This document shows, in pieces, positions 14,729 to 20,447 of a DNA stretch of 20,447 nucleotides. The DNA lies in IMG/VR virus record IMGVR_UViG_3300042691_009557, positions 1 through 20,447 of that record; one strand, 5' to 3'. Position 1 is the stretch's first letter; each line of letters starts with the position of its first letter. The position numbers and the translations under genes were made by a program. The DNA comes from a virus. The notes beneath the pieces were generated by a model that saw nothing but the letters and a program-made list of their open reading frames with translations, was not told where the DNA came from and did not search any database.

Positions 14729-15262
14729 ATGACTACTACTATTACCTGTCCAATTCCGAGTAACATTAATCCATTATCTCCTAATGGGTTTATGTTTACC
14801 ATTCAAAAATTACCTGAGTTAAACTTCTTTGCTCAGACAGTTAATCTTCCAGGAATTACATTAGGTTCACCAGAATACGGTAACCCATTTCAAACACAAC
14901 CAATTCCAGGTGAGTCGTTAACCTATGATCAATTGACAGTTCAATTTTTAATTGATGAAACCATGACAAATTATCAAGCGATCTATAACTGGATCGTTGC
15001 TCTTGGTTTCCCGAATGACTACGAACAATATACAACATTTATTAGTGAAGACAATCGTGGTATAACTTCAGAGTTGGCAACAAACTACTCTGATGCAACA
15101 TTACAAATTCTTTCTGGTAATAATCAAATTGTAAAAACTGTGCAATTTGTTGATCTGTTTCCTATTGCATTAGATTCATTGCAGTTTGCAGGAACAAATA
15201 CTGACGTGCAATACTTAATCGGCAACGCTACATTCCGCTACGGATATTACAAATTCTTGTAA
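14729..15262 (+). CDS. Tail tube-fold virion protein (gp19 paralogue)
   Basis: This is a 177-aa structural protein with the same layout as gp19 in this window. NGFMFTIQKLPELNFFAQTV and NLPGITLG parallel NQFRVELVFPSY and QLPASTIE. ESLTYDQLTVQFLIDETMTN and YNWIVALGFP match the middle strands and helix. The C-terminal VQFVDLFPIALDSLQFAG, then DVQYLIGNATFRYGYY, aligns with KFVDAFPTQISAIGLDYE and FDVEFTYNFF. In T4 the tube fold is also used by gp48 and gp54, which start the tube on the baseplate, so it may be a tube-initiator or baseplate-tube protein. Some T4-like phages have gp3 near uvsY, so gp3 is an alternative by position only. A late promoter motif lies immediately upstream, and there is no ribosome site before the ATG. 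Confidence 0.75.
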   Translation: MTTTITCPIPSNINPLSPNGFMFTIQKLPELNFFAQTVNLPGITLGSPEYGNPFQTQPIPGESLTYDQLTVQFLIDETMTNYQAIYNWIVALGFPNDYEQYTTFISEDNRGITSELATNYSDATLQILSGNNQIVKTVQFVDLFPIALDSLQFAGTNTDVQYLIGNATFRYGYYKFL

Positions 15263-15269
15263 GACAAAC

Positions 15270-15298
15270 TTGATTTTTTTGTAAGATTACTGTATAAT
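15270..15298 (+). promoter_or_regulatory. Sigma-70-like promoter upstream of uvsY
   Basis: TTGATT (15270-15275) and TATAAT (15293-15298) are separated by 17 nt. The -10 is a perfect consensus and the -35 matches four of six. Transcription would start near 15305, about 20 nt before the uvsY ATG, whose ribosome site TGAGG is at 15315-15319. It would be read by the unmodified host polymerase, so it marks the change from late virion genes to early or middle genes. No strong terminator was found between the preceding gene and this promoter. Confidence 0.8.
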
Positions 15299-15324
15299 AG
15301 CAGTTATCTAAATTTGAGGTTATT

Positions 15325-15762
15325 ATGAATATTGAACAACTGCAAGAAGAGTGGGATAAAGACTGCGAGATTGATGACAACTATCTCGGAGAACATGCCA
15401 CAAAAACTCCAAAACTCCACGCTAAGTACATTCGATTTTTAGTCAATGTAAAACTCAAGCACACCAAACTCCAATCAGATTATAATCTTCTGCGTAAGAA
15501 TAAGTTTCGTTACTATCGTGGCGAACTATCACGTGAAGAATTACAAGCACTTAATTGGGCACAATGGCAAGGCATCAAGCCACTCAAGAATGAGATGGAT
15601 GAATTCCTGTCTGGTGATTCAGATCTAAATACATTAAGAGTCAAGATTGATTATCTTGAAACAATGATTTATTTTCTTGAGTCTGTTCTTGGTCAAATCA
15701 AATCTCGTGATTGGACTATTAAAACAGCTGTAGAATGGAAGAAGTTTCTAGCAGGGATGTGA
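15325..15762 (+). CDS. uvsY: Recombination mediator UvsY
   Basis: UvsY loads the UvsX recombinase onto single-stranded DNA coated with gp32, for recombination-dependent replication and repair. The protein is 145 aa (T4 UvsY: 137 aa), helical and charged. Family segments include IEQLQEEWDKDCEIDDNYLG, ATKTPKLHAKYIRFLVNVKL, NKFRYYRGELSREELQAL, LRVKIDYLETMIYFLESVLG and IKSRDWTIKTAVEWKKFLAG. It has its own sigma-70-like promoter and a TGAGG ribosome site. Its stop overlaps the preferred uvsW start (TGATG), so the two are probably coupled. No uvsX gene is in the window. Confidence 0.95.
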   Translation: MNIEQLQEEWDKDCEIDDNYLGEHATKTPKLHAKYIRFLVNVKLKHTKLQSDYNLLRKNKFRYYRGELSREELQALNWAQWQGIKPLKNEMDEFLSGDSDLNTLRVKIDYLETMIYFLESVLGQIKSRDWTIKTAVEWKKFLAGM

Positions 15763-17243
15763 TGGTAACCATTGAAAAATTAGATGAAGTATACATGCGT
15801 ATTTTCGCTGAGCCAAGTATTGAACAAGAACTGGCTGAGTTCTTCACGTATGAATATCCAGGTGCAAGATTCACACCACAGTTTCGTGCTAGACTTTGGG
15901 ATGGAAAAGTTCGTCTTTATGACCAAGTAAGAAAAACTCTTTACATTGGTTTGTTACATTATGTACAAGAGTTCTGTGAACGTAATAGTTATCCATTAAC
16001 TTTTAAAACAGAAATCACAACAAGCAACGGCATCACTCATGAACAAATTGAGCAGTATGCTGCATCGCTAAATCCACATGGTCGTGGTAAACCTATTGAG
16101 ATTCGTGACTATCAAGTTGAAGCAGTAAAGACTGCTCTCGATAAAGAGCGGACACTCCTATTATCTCCGACTGCTTCAGGAAAGTCATTTATAATTTACA
16201 CCACGTTGCGCTATCACCTTGAAGCAGATCGCAAGTGTATCATCATTGTTCCAACTACATCTCTTGTTGAGCAGTTGTATACTGACTTCGAAGATTATTC
16301 TTCTGCCAATGGTTGGAAAACATCTACACACGTACAAAAACTATACAGTGGTTTTACAAAAGAGTTTACCAAAGATGTTTTAATCACAACTTGGCAATCA
16401 ATCTATCTACAACCTAAGTCTTGGTTCAAACAGTTCGATGTTATTTTTGGCGATGAGGCACATCAGTTTAAGGCAAAGTCTTTAACAACTGTTATGGAAA
16501 AGATGGACAGCATTCGTTATCGTATTGGAACCACAGGTACACTCGATAACAAGAAGATTCATCGTTTAGTTCTTGAGGGTATCTTTGGTCCAGTACATCG
16601 AGTAACTACCACCAAAGCATTGATGGACTCGAACAAACTAGCTAACCTAAATATAATGTGTGTGATTCTGAAGTACTCAGAAGAGGTTCGTAAAGCAAGA
16701 AAGAATAATACTTACCAAGATGAAATGGATTTCATTGTAGGATTCGAACCAAGAAATAAGTTTATACGTAATCTTGCGATCAAATCAACTGGAAATACTT
16801 TAGTACTTTTCCAATACGTTGAGAAACATGGCAAGATTTTATATGAGTTAATTAAACAAAAGGCACACGACAAAAGAAAAGTTTTCTTTGTTTATGGTGG
16901 CACTGATGTTACAGATCGTGAAGCAATTCGCCATATTACAGAAAGCGAAAATGATGCAATTATTATTGCCAGCTTTGGAACTTTCTCAACTGGTATTAAT
17001 ATTCCTTCGATTGAAAATGTTATTTTTGCATCACCATCGAAGAGTAAGATTCGAAACCTACAAAGTATTGGACGTGGGTTAAGAATGAAAGATGGCAAGA
17101 CGACTTGTAATCTTTTTGATTTGGCAGATGACCTGCATTGGAAGTCTTGGAAAAACCATACTCTAAATCATGCAGCAGAGCGTTACAAAACTTATGCTGA
17201 AGAAGACTTTAAGACTAAAATAGTAGAGGTGGAATTATGTTAA
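15762..17243 (+). CDS. uvsW: Recombination DNA/RNA helicase UvsW
   Basis: UvsW is a superfamily 2 helicase that unwinds branched DNA and R-loops, ending origin-dependent initiation and favouring recombination-dependent replication. I chose ATG 15762 (TGATG overlap with uvsY) rather than the in-frame ATG at 15735. It gives an N-terminus that aligns from residue 1 with T4 UvsW as recalled, and it places the Walker A lysine (PTASGKS) at residue 141, the position of the known T4 K141 mutant. Other motifs are the DEAH box (FGDEAHQF, residues 231-234), GTTGTLDN (motif III) and SIGRGLRMKDGKT (motif VI). The N-terminal domain has ARLWDGKVRLYD. The length of 493 aa is near T4 UvsW (503 aa). The next gene starts inside its last codons. 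Confidence 0.95.
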   Translation: MVTIEKLDEVYMRIFAEPSIEQELAEFFTYEYPGARFTPQFRARLWDGKVRLYDQVRKTLYIGLLHYVQEFCERNSYPLTFKTEITTSNGITHEQIEQYAASLNPHGRGKPIEIRDYQVEAVKTALDKERTLLLSPTASGKSFIIYTTLRYHLEADRKCIIIVPTTSLVEQLYTDFEDYSSANGWKTSTHVQKLYSGFTKEFTKDVLITTWQSIYLQPKSWFKQFDVIFGDEAHQFKAKSLTTVMEKMDSIRYRIGTTGTLDNKKIHRLVLEGIFGPVHRVTTTKALMDSNKLANLNIMCVILKYSEEVRKARKNNTYQDEMDFIVGFEPRNKFIRNLAIKSTGNTLVLFQYVEKHGKILYELIKQKAHDKRKVFFVYGGTDVTDREAIRHITESENDAIIIASFGTFSTGINIPSIENVIFASPSKSKIRNLQSIGRGLRMKDGKTTCNLFDLADDLHWKSWKNHTLNHAAERYKTYAEEDFKTKIVEVELC

Positions 17244-17638
17244 GTGGTAACGAGTTATTTGTAATTCTTAAACTTGTTTCTGGTGAACAAGTTATGGCAG
17301 TCTTACGTTCTGAAGATGAGATGTTTATTGAAGTTGAATCACCAATGTGTATTCGAACCATCCCTGTTCTTGAAACCCACAAAGAACATATTACTGCTCA
17401 TCCTCTTTGCCAGTTTACTGATGATGTGAACTACGTGTTAGATAAAAAGGATGTGATGTTTATTAAAAAGATGCATCACATTTTCATTCCTCATTACTTG
17501 CGAATCGTTAAAGAGCATGAAGAGTTAGGTGTGATGGATACAAGCGAGAGAAGAACTGCAGAAGATCTTATTTGGGAAGAGGAACATCCAGAAGAGAGTT
17601 TTACTACTTTCGTTGAAGGAAACGATACGATAAACTAA
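17237..17638 (+). CDS. Conserved hypothetical protein, possible Sm-like fold
   Basis: This 133-aa protein overlaps the uvsW stop by 7 nt and has the ribosome site AGGTGG at 17227-17232. I recall close relatives after uvsW in T4-like cyanophages, without known function. The first 55 residues (LFVILKLVSGEQVMAVLRSE, then MFIEVESPMCIRTIPV) have the alternating pattern LKL-x-SGE-x-V-x-A-x-L, then (I/V)-x-V-x-x-PM-x-IR, which resembles the strand order of Sm/LSm-type small barrels. A conserved-looking block DKKDVMFIKKMHHIFIPHYL follows, then an acidic tail rich in Glu. No catalytic residues, signal or membrane segment are visible. The gene lies between a helicase and the late sigma factor, which suggests a nucleic-acid or regulatory role, but this is inference only. 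Confidence 0.7.
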   Translation: MLSGNELFVILKLVSGEQVMAVLRSEDEMFIEVESPMCIRTIPVLETHKEHITAHPLCQFTDDVNYVLDKKDVMFIKKMHHIFIPHYLRIVKEHEELGVMDTSERRTAEDLIWEEEHPEESFTTFVEGNDTIN

Positions 17639-17730
17639 TCTATCACCGATAAACCCTAACACAGTGATTATGTCTCAAGACAAATAAAAAAGCAAATATA
17701 TTTTAGTAGCAATCTTGCATACAGATAAAC

Positions 17731-17759
17731 TTGTCTTATGATTGAAGATGATGTATACT
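17731..17759 (+). promoter_or_regulatory. Sigma-70-like promoter upstream of gp55
   Basis: TTGTCT (17731-17736) and TATACT (17754-17759) are 17 nt apart; the -10 matches five of six and the -35 four of six. Transcription would start near 17766, about 30 nt before gp55. It shares AAACTTG at the -35 and TGTATA at the -10 with the promoter before uvsY. It lies in the longest gene-free stretch of the window (17639-17797, 159 bp), where I see no other clear signal beyond a weak ATCAC/GTGAT inverted repeat near 17643-17670. Confidence 0.7.
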
Positions 17760-17792
17760 TATGAATAACTTGAACTATAAGAAGGAAACCGC

Positions 17793-17813
17793 ATGGTATG
17801 GCACATTATGTAA
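17793..17813 (+). other. Six-codon ORF overlapping the gp55 start
   Basis: The ATG at 17793 lies 6 nt after AAGGA (17782-17786), a better spacing than for the gp55 ATG at 17798. It opens a reading frame for MVWHIM and stops at 17811-17813, inside gp55 and out of frame. Ribosomes starting here would stop just after the gp55 start and might re-initiate or be lost. It may be chance, but it could lower or tune gp55 translation. Confidence 0.35.
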
Positions 17814-18361
17814 ACAACAAAGATTTTCTAGCTGCAATCATCGAGATGAAAGACAAGGTCAAAGAAGCTGAGGAACTTGGCTTACCAAAACCTATTGTTA
17901 GCAACTACATCGGTGAGTGTATTCTAAAGATCGCCACGCACCTGTCATATAAACCCAATTTTATAAACTACTCTTATCGAGATGATATGATTCTTGATGG
18001 TGTAGAAAATTGCATTCAATATATTGATAACTTTAATCCAGATAAGTCTAGTAATCCTTTCGCTTACTTTACGCAGATTATCTACTATGCATTCCTCCGT
18101 AGGATTGCCAAAGAAAAGAAACAAAGTTATATTAAAGGTAAGTTGATTCAGGACATGCCGTTTGAGATGTTTGAGTTACAAGAACAAGATGAAACTGGTG
18201 AATTTAAAAATGCTTATCTAGATTTCATGCAACAGAATCATACATTCGATGATACGTTCATGGATCGTAAGAAAGATAAGAAGAAAAAGAAGTTAACCAA
18301 TTTAGATGATTTTATAGAAGGTGATATTGATGAGCAACTCGATAAGGGATTTGATTCGTGA
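17798..18361 (+). CDS. 55: Late-transcription sigma factor gp55
   Basis: gp55 binds host RNA polymerase core and directs it to TATAAATA-type late promoters; in T4 the sliding clamp activates this. The N-terminus HYVNNKDFLAAIIEMKDKV corresponds to the YVNNK-LLQAII segment of T4 gp55. The middle part (ILDGVENCIQYIDNFNPDKS, NPFAYFTQIIYYAFLRRIAK, EKKQ) is the sigma region 2-like core. The length of 187 aa matches T4 (185 aa). A Lys-rich run (residues 157-165) precedes LTNLDDFIEG (166-175), which resembles the hydrophobic clamp-binding motif at the C-terminus of T4 gp55 but is followed here by 12 more residues. Those last residues are encoded in the overlap with the next gene. A host-type promoter lies upstream. 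The ATG at 17798 is chosen because it gives the family N-terminus. Confidence 0.93.
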   Translation: MAHYVNNKDFLAAIIEMKDKVKEAEELGLPKPIVSNYIGECILKIATHLSYKPNFINYSYRDDMILDGVENCIQYIDNFNPDKSSNPFAYFTQIIYYAFLRRIAKEKKQSYIKGKLIQDMPFEMFELQEQDETGEFKNAYLDFMQQNHTFDDTFMDRKKDKKKKKLTNLDDFIEGDIDEQLDKGFDS

Positions 18362-19511
18362 CCTTAGCAATGGTAAAGTAAATTTCGCTCCAGAGTTAGC
18401 TTCGAAAGTTAGAAGCAGGTTAGCGAAGAAAAAGAAGACACGTAATAAAACACTTCTACGTAAGTTTACATGGGATGCTTACGACAATCAGTTTAATTTG
18501 AAAGAGATTATGAATAATAGTGATAACAAAATTTTCTTGGGTGTTTCAGATGTTGAAGATCTGATCACTTCAGAAATTATGAAGCGTCGTGCAGATACTG
18601 GTAAAACTACAGTTCAGCGTGAGACTACAGTTCTCTGCAATCGTGAACGCTGGGCAAAATGGGCTGAAGTTATTTTCCGCAAGCAACTCTACATTCAAAA
18701 CAATTCTTCTTCTGGTATGATTGTAGAAGAAGAAACAAACAACTTTGTTAAGTTTGATGTAAACTCAAACACAACCACTGTTCGTGCATATGGTGATTCA
18801 GAATATGCTGAAGATATGATTGAGATTGTTGAAGCATCTTTTGATGTTGTTACATCTTATATCGAATGGGTCTATTCCAGCGATGGCAATTCTGTTAACG
18901 TACCACTCAATCGAGATCGTCTTCCTGTTGAAGAAATGTATCCATTCCTCAATGGTGAATCTCTTAACGATTACTACGATCGTTACATGGCATCTTCTGC
19001 AAACATTCTCCTACTAATTGGACCTCCAGGAACTGGTAAGACTACATTCATTCGTGGTCTATTGGCTCATCGTAGCTGTTCTGCCATTGTTACATATGAT
19101 GCAGGTATTCTTGAGAAGGATGGTTTCTTTGCTCGCTTTATCGAGGATGATGCAGAAGTTATGGTTCTTGAAGACAGTGATGCATTCTTGAAGTCACGTA
19201 GCGATGGCAATACAATGATGCATCGTTTCTTAAACGTGGGTGATGGTCTTGTGACTACAAAAGGTAAGAAGATGATTTTCTCTACTAACCTTCCAAGCAT
19301 TCGTGACATTGACTCTGCATTGGTTCGTCCAGGTCGTTGCTTTGACATCTTAACTTTTGACGCATTGTCTCAGGCTGATGCAGATAAACTCGCTGCAAAA
19401 CTTGGTGTTGAAGTTGACAAAGACAAGAAAGATTACAGCTTGGCTGAGATCTTTAATAAACAAACACATGCTGGTGTTTCGTCTGCAAATAGAAAGGTAG
19501 GTTTCATTTGA
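18330..19511 (+). CDS. AAA+ ATPase of unknown function
   Basis: ATG 18330 is preferred over the in-frame GTG at 18321 because AAGGTG (18318-18323) is well placed; the gene overlaps gp55 by 32 nt. The 393-aa protein has an N-terminal region of about 220 residues that I do not recognise, with a basic stretch (residues 27-45, KVRSRLAKKKKTRNK). A single AAA+ module follows: Walker A GPPGTGKT (231-238), Walker B MVLEDSD (278-284), sensor-1 FSTN (317-320) and the arginine-finger-like RPGR (333-336). The C-terminal lid (LSQADADKLAAKLGVE) is short. The AAA+ part resembles the BCS1/FtsH/proteasome-ATPase branch more than the clamp loader gp44. There is no membrane segment. Its place between gp55 and gp47 suggests a role in replication, recombination or transcription control. 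I recall AAA+ genes at this site in some T4-like marine phages, without known function. Confidence 0.8.
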   Translation: MSNSIRDLIRDLSNGKVNFAPELASKVRSRLAKKKKTRNKTLLRKFTWDAYDNQFNLKEIMNNSDNKIFLGVSDVEDLITSEIMKRRADTGKTTVQRETTVLCNRERWAKWAEVIFRKQLYIQNNSSSGMIVEEETNNFVKFDVNSNTTTVRAYGDSEYAEDMIEIVEASFDVVTSYIEWVYSSDGNSVNVPLNRDRLPVEEMYPFLNGESLNDYYDRYMASSANILLLIGPPGTGKTTFIRGLLAHRSCSAIVTYDAGILEKDGFFARFIEDDAEVMVLEDSDAFLKSRSDGNTMMHRFLNVGDGLVTTKGKKMIFSTNLPSIRDIDSALVRPGRCFDILTFDALSQADADKLAAKLGVEVDKDKKDYSLAEIFNKQTHAGVSSANRKVGFI

Positions 19512-20447
19512 AGGTAGCAATTATTACAGACCAGCACTTCGGTGCTAGAAATGATAGTATCGCTTTCTTGGATTTTTTCCAAAAGTTTTATGATGATACT
19601 TTCTTTCCTAGTCTTGATGCAGCTGATATTAATACTGTTCTTATTCTTGGTGACACTTTCGATAGACGCAAATATGTAAACTTCTATGCACTGGATCGTG
19701 CCAAGAAAATGTTCTTTGACAAACTTGAAGAGCGTGGTATTCGTGTTCATATGCTTGCAGGCAATCACGATACATACTACAAGAATACTAATGATGTAAA
19801 CTCTCCTGACTTATTGTTGCGTGAATATAATAACATTGACGTTATTGATTCTCCAGAAACAATTGTCATTGATGGAACTAGCATCTGTATGATGCCGTGG
19901 ATTTGTCCTGAAAACTATCAAGAATCTCTTGATGAAATGAAAAACACTAAAGCAGAAATCTGTATGGGTCACTTTGAGATCGCAGGTTTTGCAATGCACA
20001 GAGGAATGGAATCCCATGAAGGTCTTTCTAAAGAAATATTTGACAAGTTTGATATGGTGTTTTCTGGTCATTATCATCATCGTTCAGATGATGGTCATAT
20101 CTATTATCTTGGCAACCCCTACGAACTTACTTGGCAAGATTACAAAGACACTAGAGGATTCCACTTGTTTGATCTTGAGCGAAGAGAACTCGAATTCATA
20201 CCAAATCCAAATACTATGTTTGAAAGAGTCGAATACGACGACAAAGAATCCGATCCCATCGATCTCGATTTAATTGATTTGTCTGGTAAGTATGTAAAGT
20301 TAGTTGTAGTTAATAAGACTGACTATTATAAATTTGACAAGTTCATTCAGAAGCTGTATAATAAGGGATGCTACGAGATTAAGATTATTGAAGACTTTTC
20401 TGAATTTGAAGAAGGTCAGATCGATGAAGAAATTAATCTTGAAGATA
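19508..20447 (+). CDS. 47: Recombination nuclease subunit gp47 (Mre11-like), 3' partial
   Basis: gp47 is the nuclease subunit of the gp46/gp47 (Rad50/Mre11-like) complex, which resects DNA ends for recombination-dependent replication. The frame is open to the right edge; 313 codons are visible and T4 gp47 has about 339. The start is TTG 19508, overlapping the AAA+ gene stop by 3 nt. It gives MKVAIITDQHFGAR at the family N-terminus, and AGGTAGG (19495-19501) lies 6 nt before it. No ATG lies near the N-terminus. Metallophosphatase motifs are D8-x-H10, GDTFD (D49), GNHD (85-88), MGHFE (H155) and SGHYHHR (H188, H190). The gp46 partner gene is expected just beyond the window. Confidence 0.93.
   Translation, partial: MKVAIITDQHFGARNDSIAFLDFFQKFYDDTFFPSLDAADINTVLILGDTFDRRKYVNFYALDRAKKMFFDKLEERGIRVHMLAGNHDTYYKNTNDVNSPDLLLREYNNIDVIDSPETIVIDGTSICMMPWICPENYQESLDEMKNTKAEICMGHFEIAGFAMHRGMESHEGLSKEIFDKFDMVFSGHYHHRSDDGHIYYLGNPYELTWQDYKDTRGFHLFDLERRELEFIPNPNTMFERVEYDDKESDPIDLDLIDLSGKYVKLVVVNKTDYYKFDKFIQKLYNKGCYEIKIIEDFSEFEEGQIDEEINLED

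Noticed and set aside
15264-15282. Terminator between the tube-like gene and uvsY
   Set aside because: ACAAA/TTTGT gives only a 5-bp A-T-rich stem; the T-run is better explained as part of the promoter spacer.
15735-15761. Upstream in-frame ATG of uvsW at 15735
   Set aside because: It would add nine residues absent from T4 UvsW and overlap uvsY by 28 nt; ATG 15762 gives the TGATG overlap and puts the Walker lysine at 141.
17640-17700. Terminator after the conserved hypothetical gene
   Set aside because: ATCAC/GTGAT has a 5-bp stem with a loop of about 16 nt and no T-run on the + strand, and GTCT-CA-AGAC has a loop too short to form.
17639-17797. tRNA or small RNA gene in the longest gap
   Set aside because: No cloverleaf, anticodon stem or terminator-ended transcript could be drawn; the gap is accounted for by the gp55 promoter and leader.
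18321-18329. GTG start for the AAA+ gene
   Set aside because: It lies inside the probable ribosome site AAGGTG; the ATG at 18330 has proper spacing.
18330-19511. Clamp loader large subunit gp44
   Set aside because: It lacks the gp44 N-terminal pattern, has a long unrelated N-terminal region and a BCS1/FtsH-like RPGR segment, and no gp62 or gp45 neighbours.
19433-19768. 111-aa minus-strand ORF opposite the AAA+ and gp47 genes
   Set aside because: It overlaps two conserved genes and shows no family features, so it is a chance open frame.

Overview
The window comes from a tailed bacteriophage of the T4-like group (contractile tail, large AT-rich genome). All recognised genes lie on the + strand and are tightly packed, often with 1-32 nt overlaps. 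The core order of T4 is kept: (fibre) - gp13 - gp14 - gp15 - gp17 - gp18 - gp19 - gp20 - prohead core genes - gp21 - gp22 - gp23, followed by a tail-tube paralogue and then uvsY - uvsW - conserved hypothetical - gp55 - AAA+ ATPase - gp47. The compact gp17 and gp23, the small repeat insertions in gp13, gp14 and gp18, and the replication genes placed directly after gp23 resemble T4-like phages of aquatic bacteria more than coliphage T4 itself. The host cannot be read from the sequence.

Region 1 (1-5332) is a virion and packaging block. It holds the 3' part of a repeat-rich tail-fibre gene ending in an S74-type self-cleaving chaperone, the neck proteins gp13 and gp14, the tail terminator gp15 and the large terminase gp17. 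No gp16 (small terminase) gene lies between gp15 and gp17.

Region 2 (5333-15262) makes the tail and the head: sheath gp18, tube gp19, portal gp20, three small head/core candidates, prohead protease gp21, scaffold gp22, major capsid gp23 and a second tube-fold protein. T4-type late promoter motifs (TATAAATA or a close variant) precede gp18, gp19, gp22 and the tube paralogue. A strong UUCG-loop terminator follows gp23. Sites matching the gp21 protease rule (L/I-x-E before a small residue) occur in gp22, gp23, gp21 and one of the unnamed core candidates.

Region 3 (15263-20447) holds recombination, replication and regulation genes: uvsY, uvsW, a conserved small protein, the late sigma factor gp55, an uncharacterised AAA+ ATPase and the start of the gp47 (Mre11-like) nuclease, which runs off the right edge. 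Two host sigma-70-like promoters with 17 nt spacers stand before uvsY and gp55. The window therefore contains both the late sigma factor and the promoters it is likely to read, next to genes read by the host polymerase.

The least explained items are the repeat modules inserted in three neighbouring virion proteins, the AAA+ ATPase between gp55 and gp47, the genes between gp20 and gp21, a possible leaderless late mRNA, and a six-codon ORF overlapping the gp55 start.
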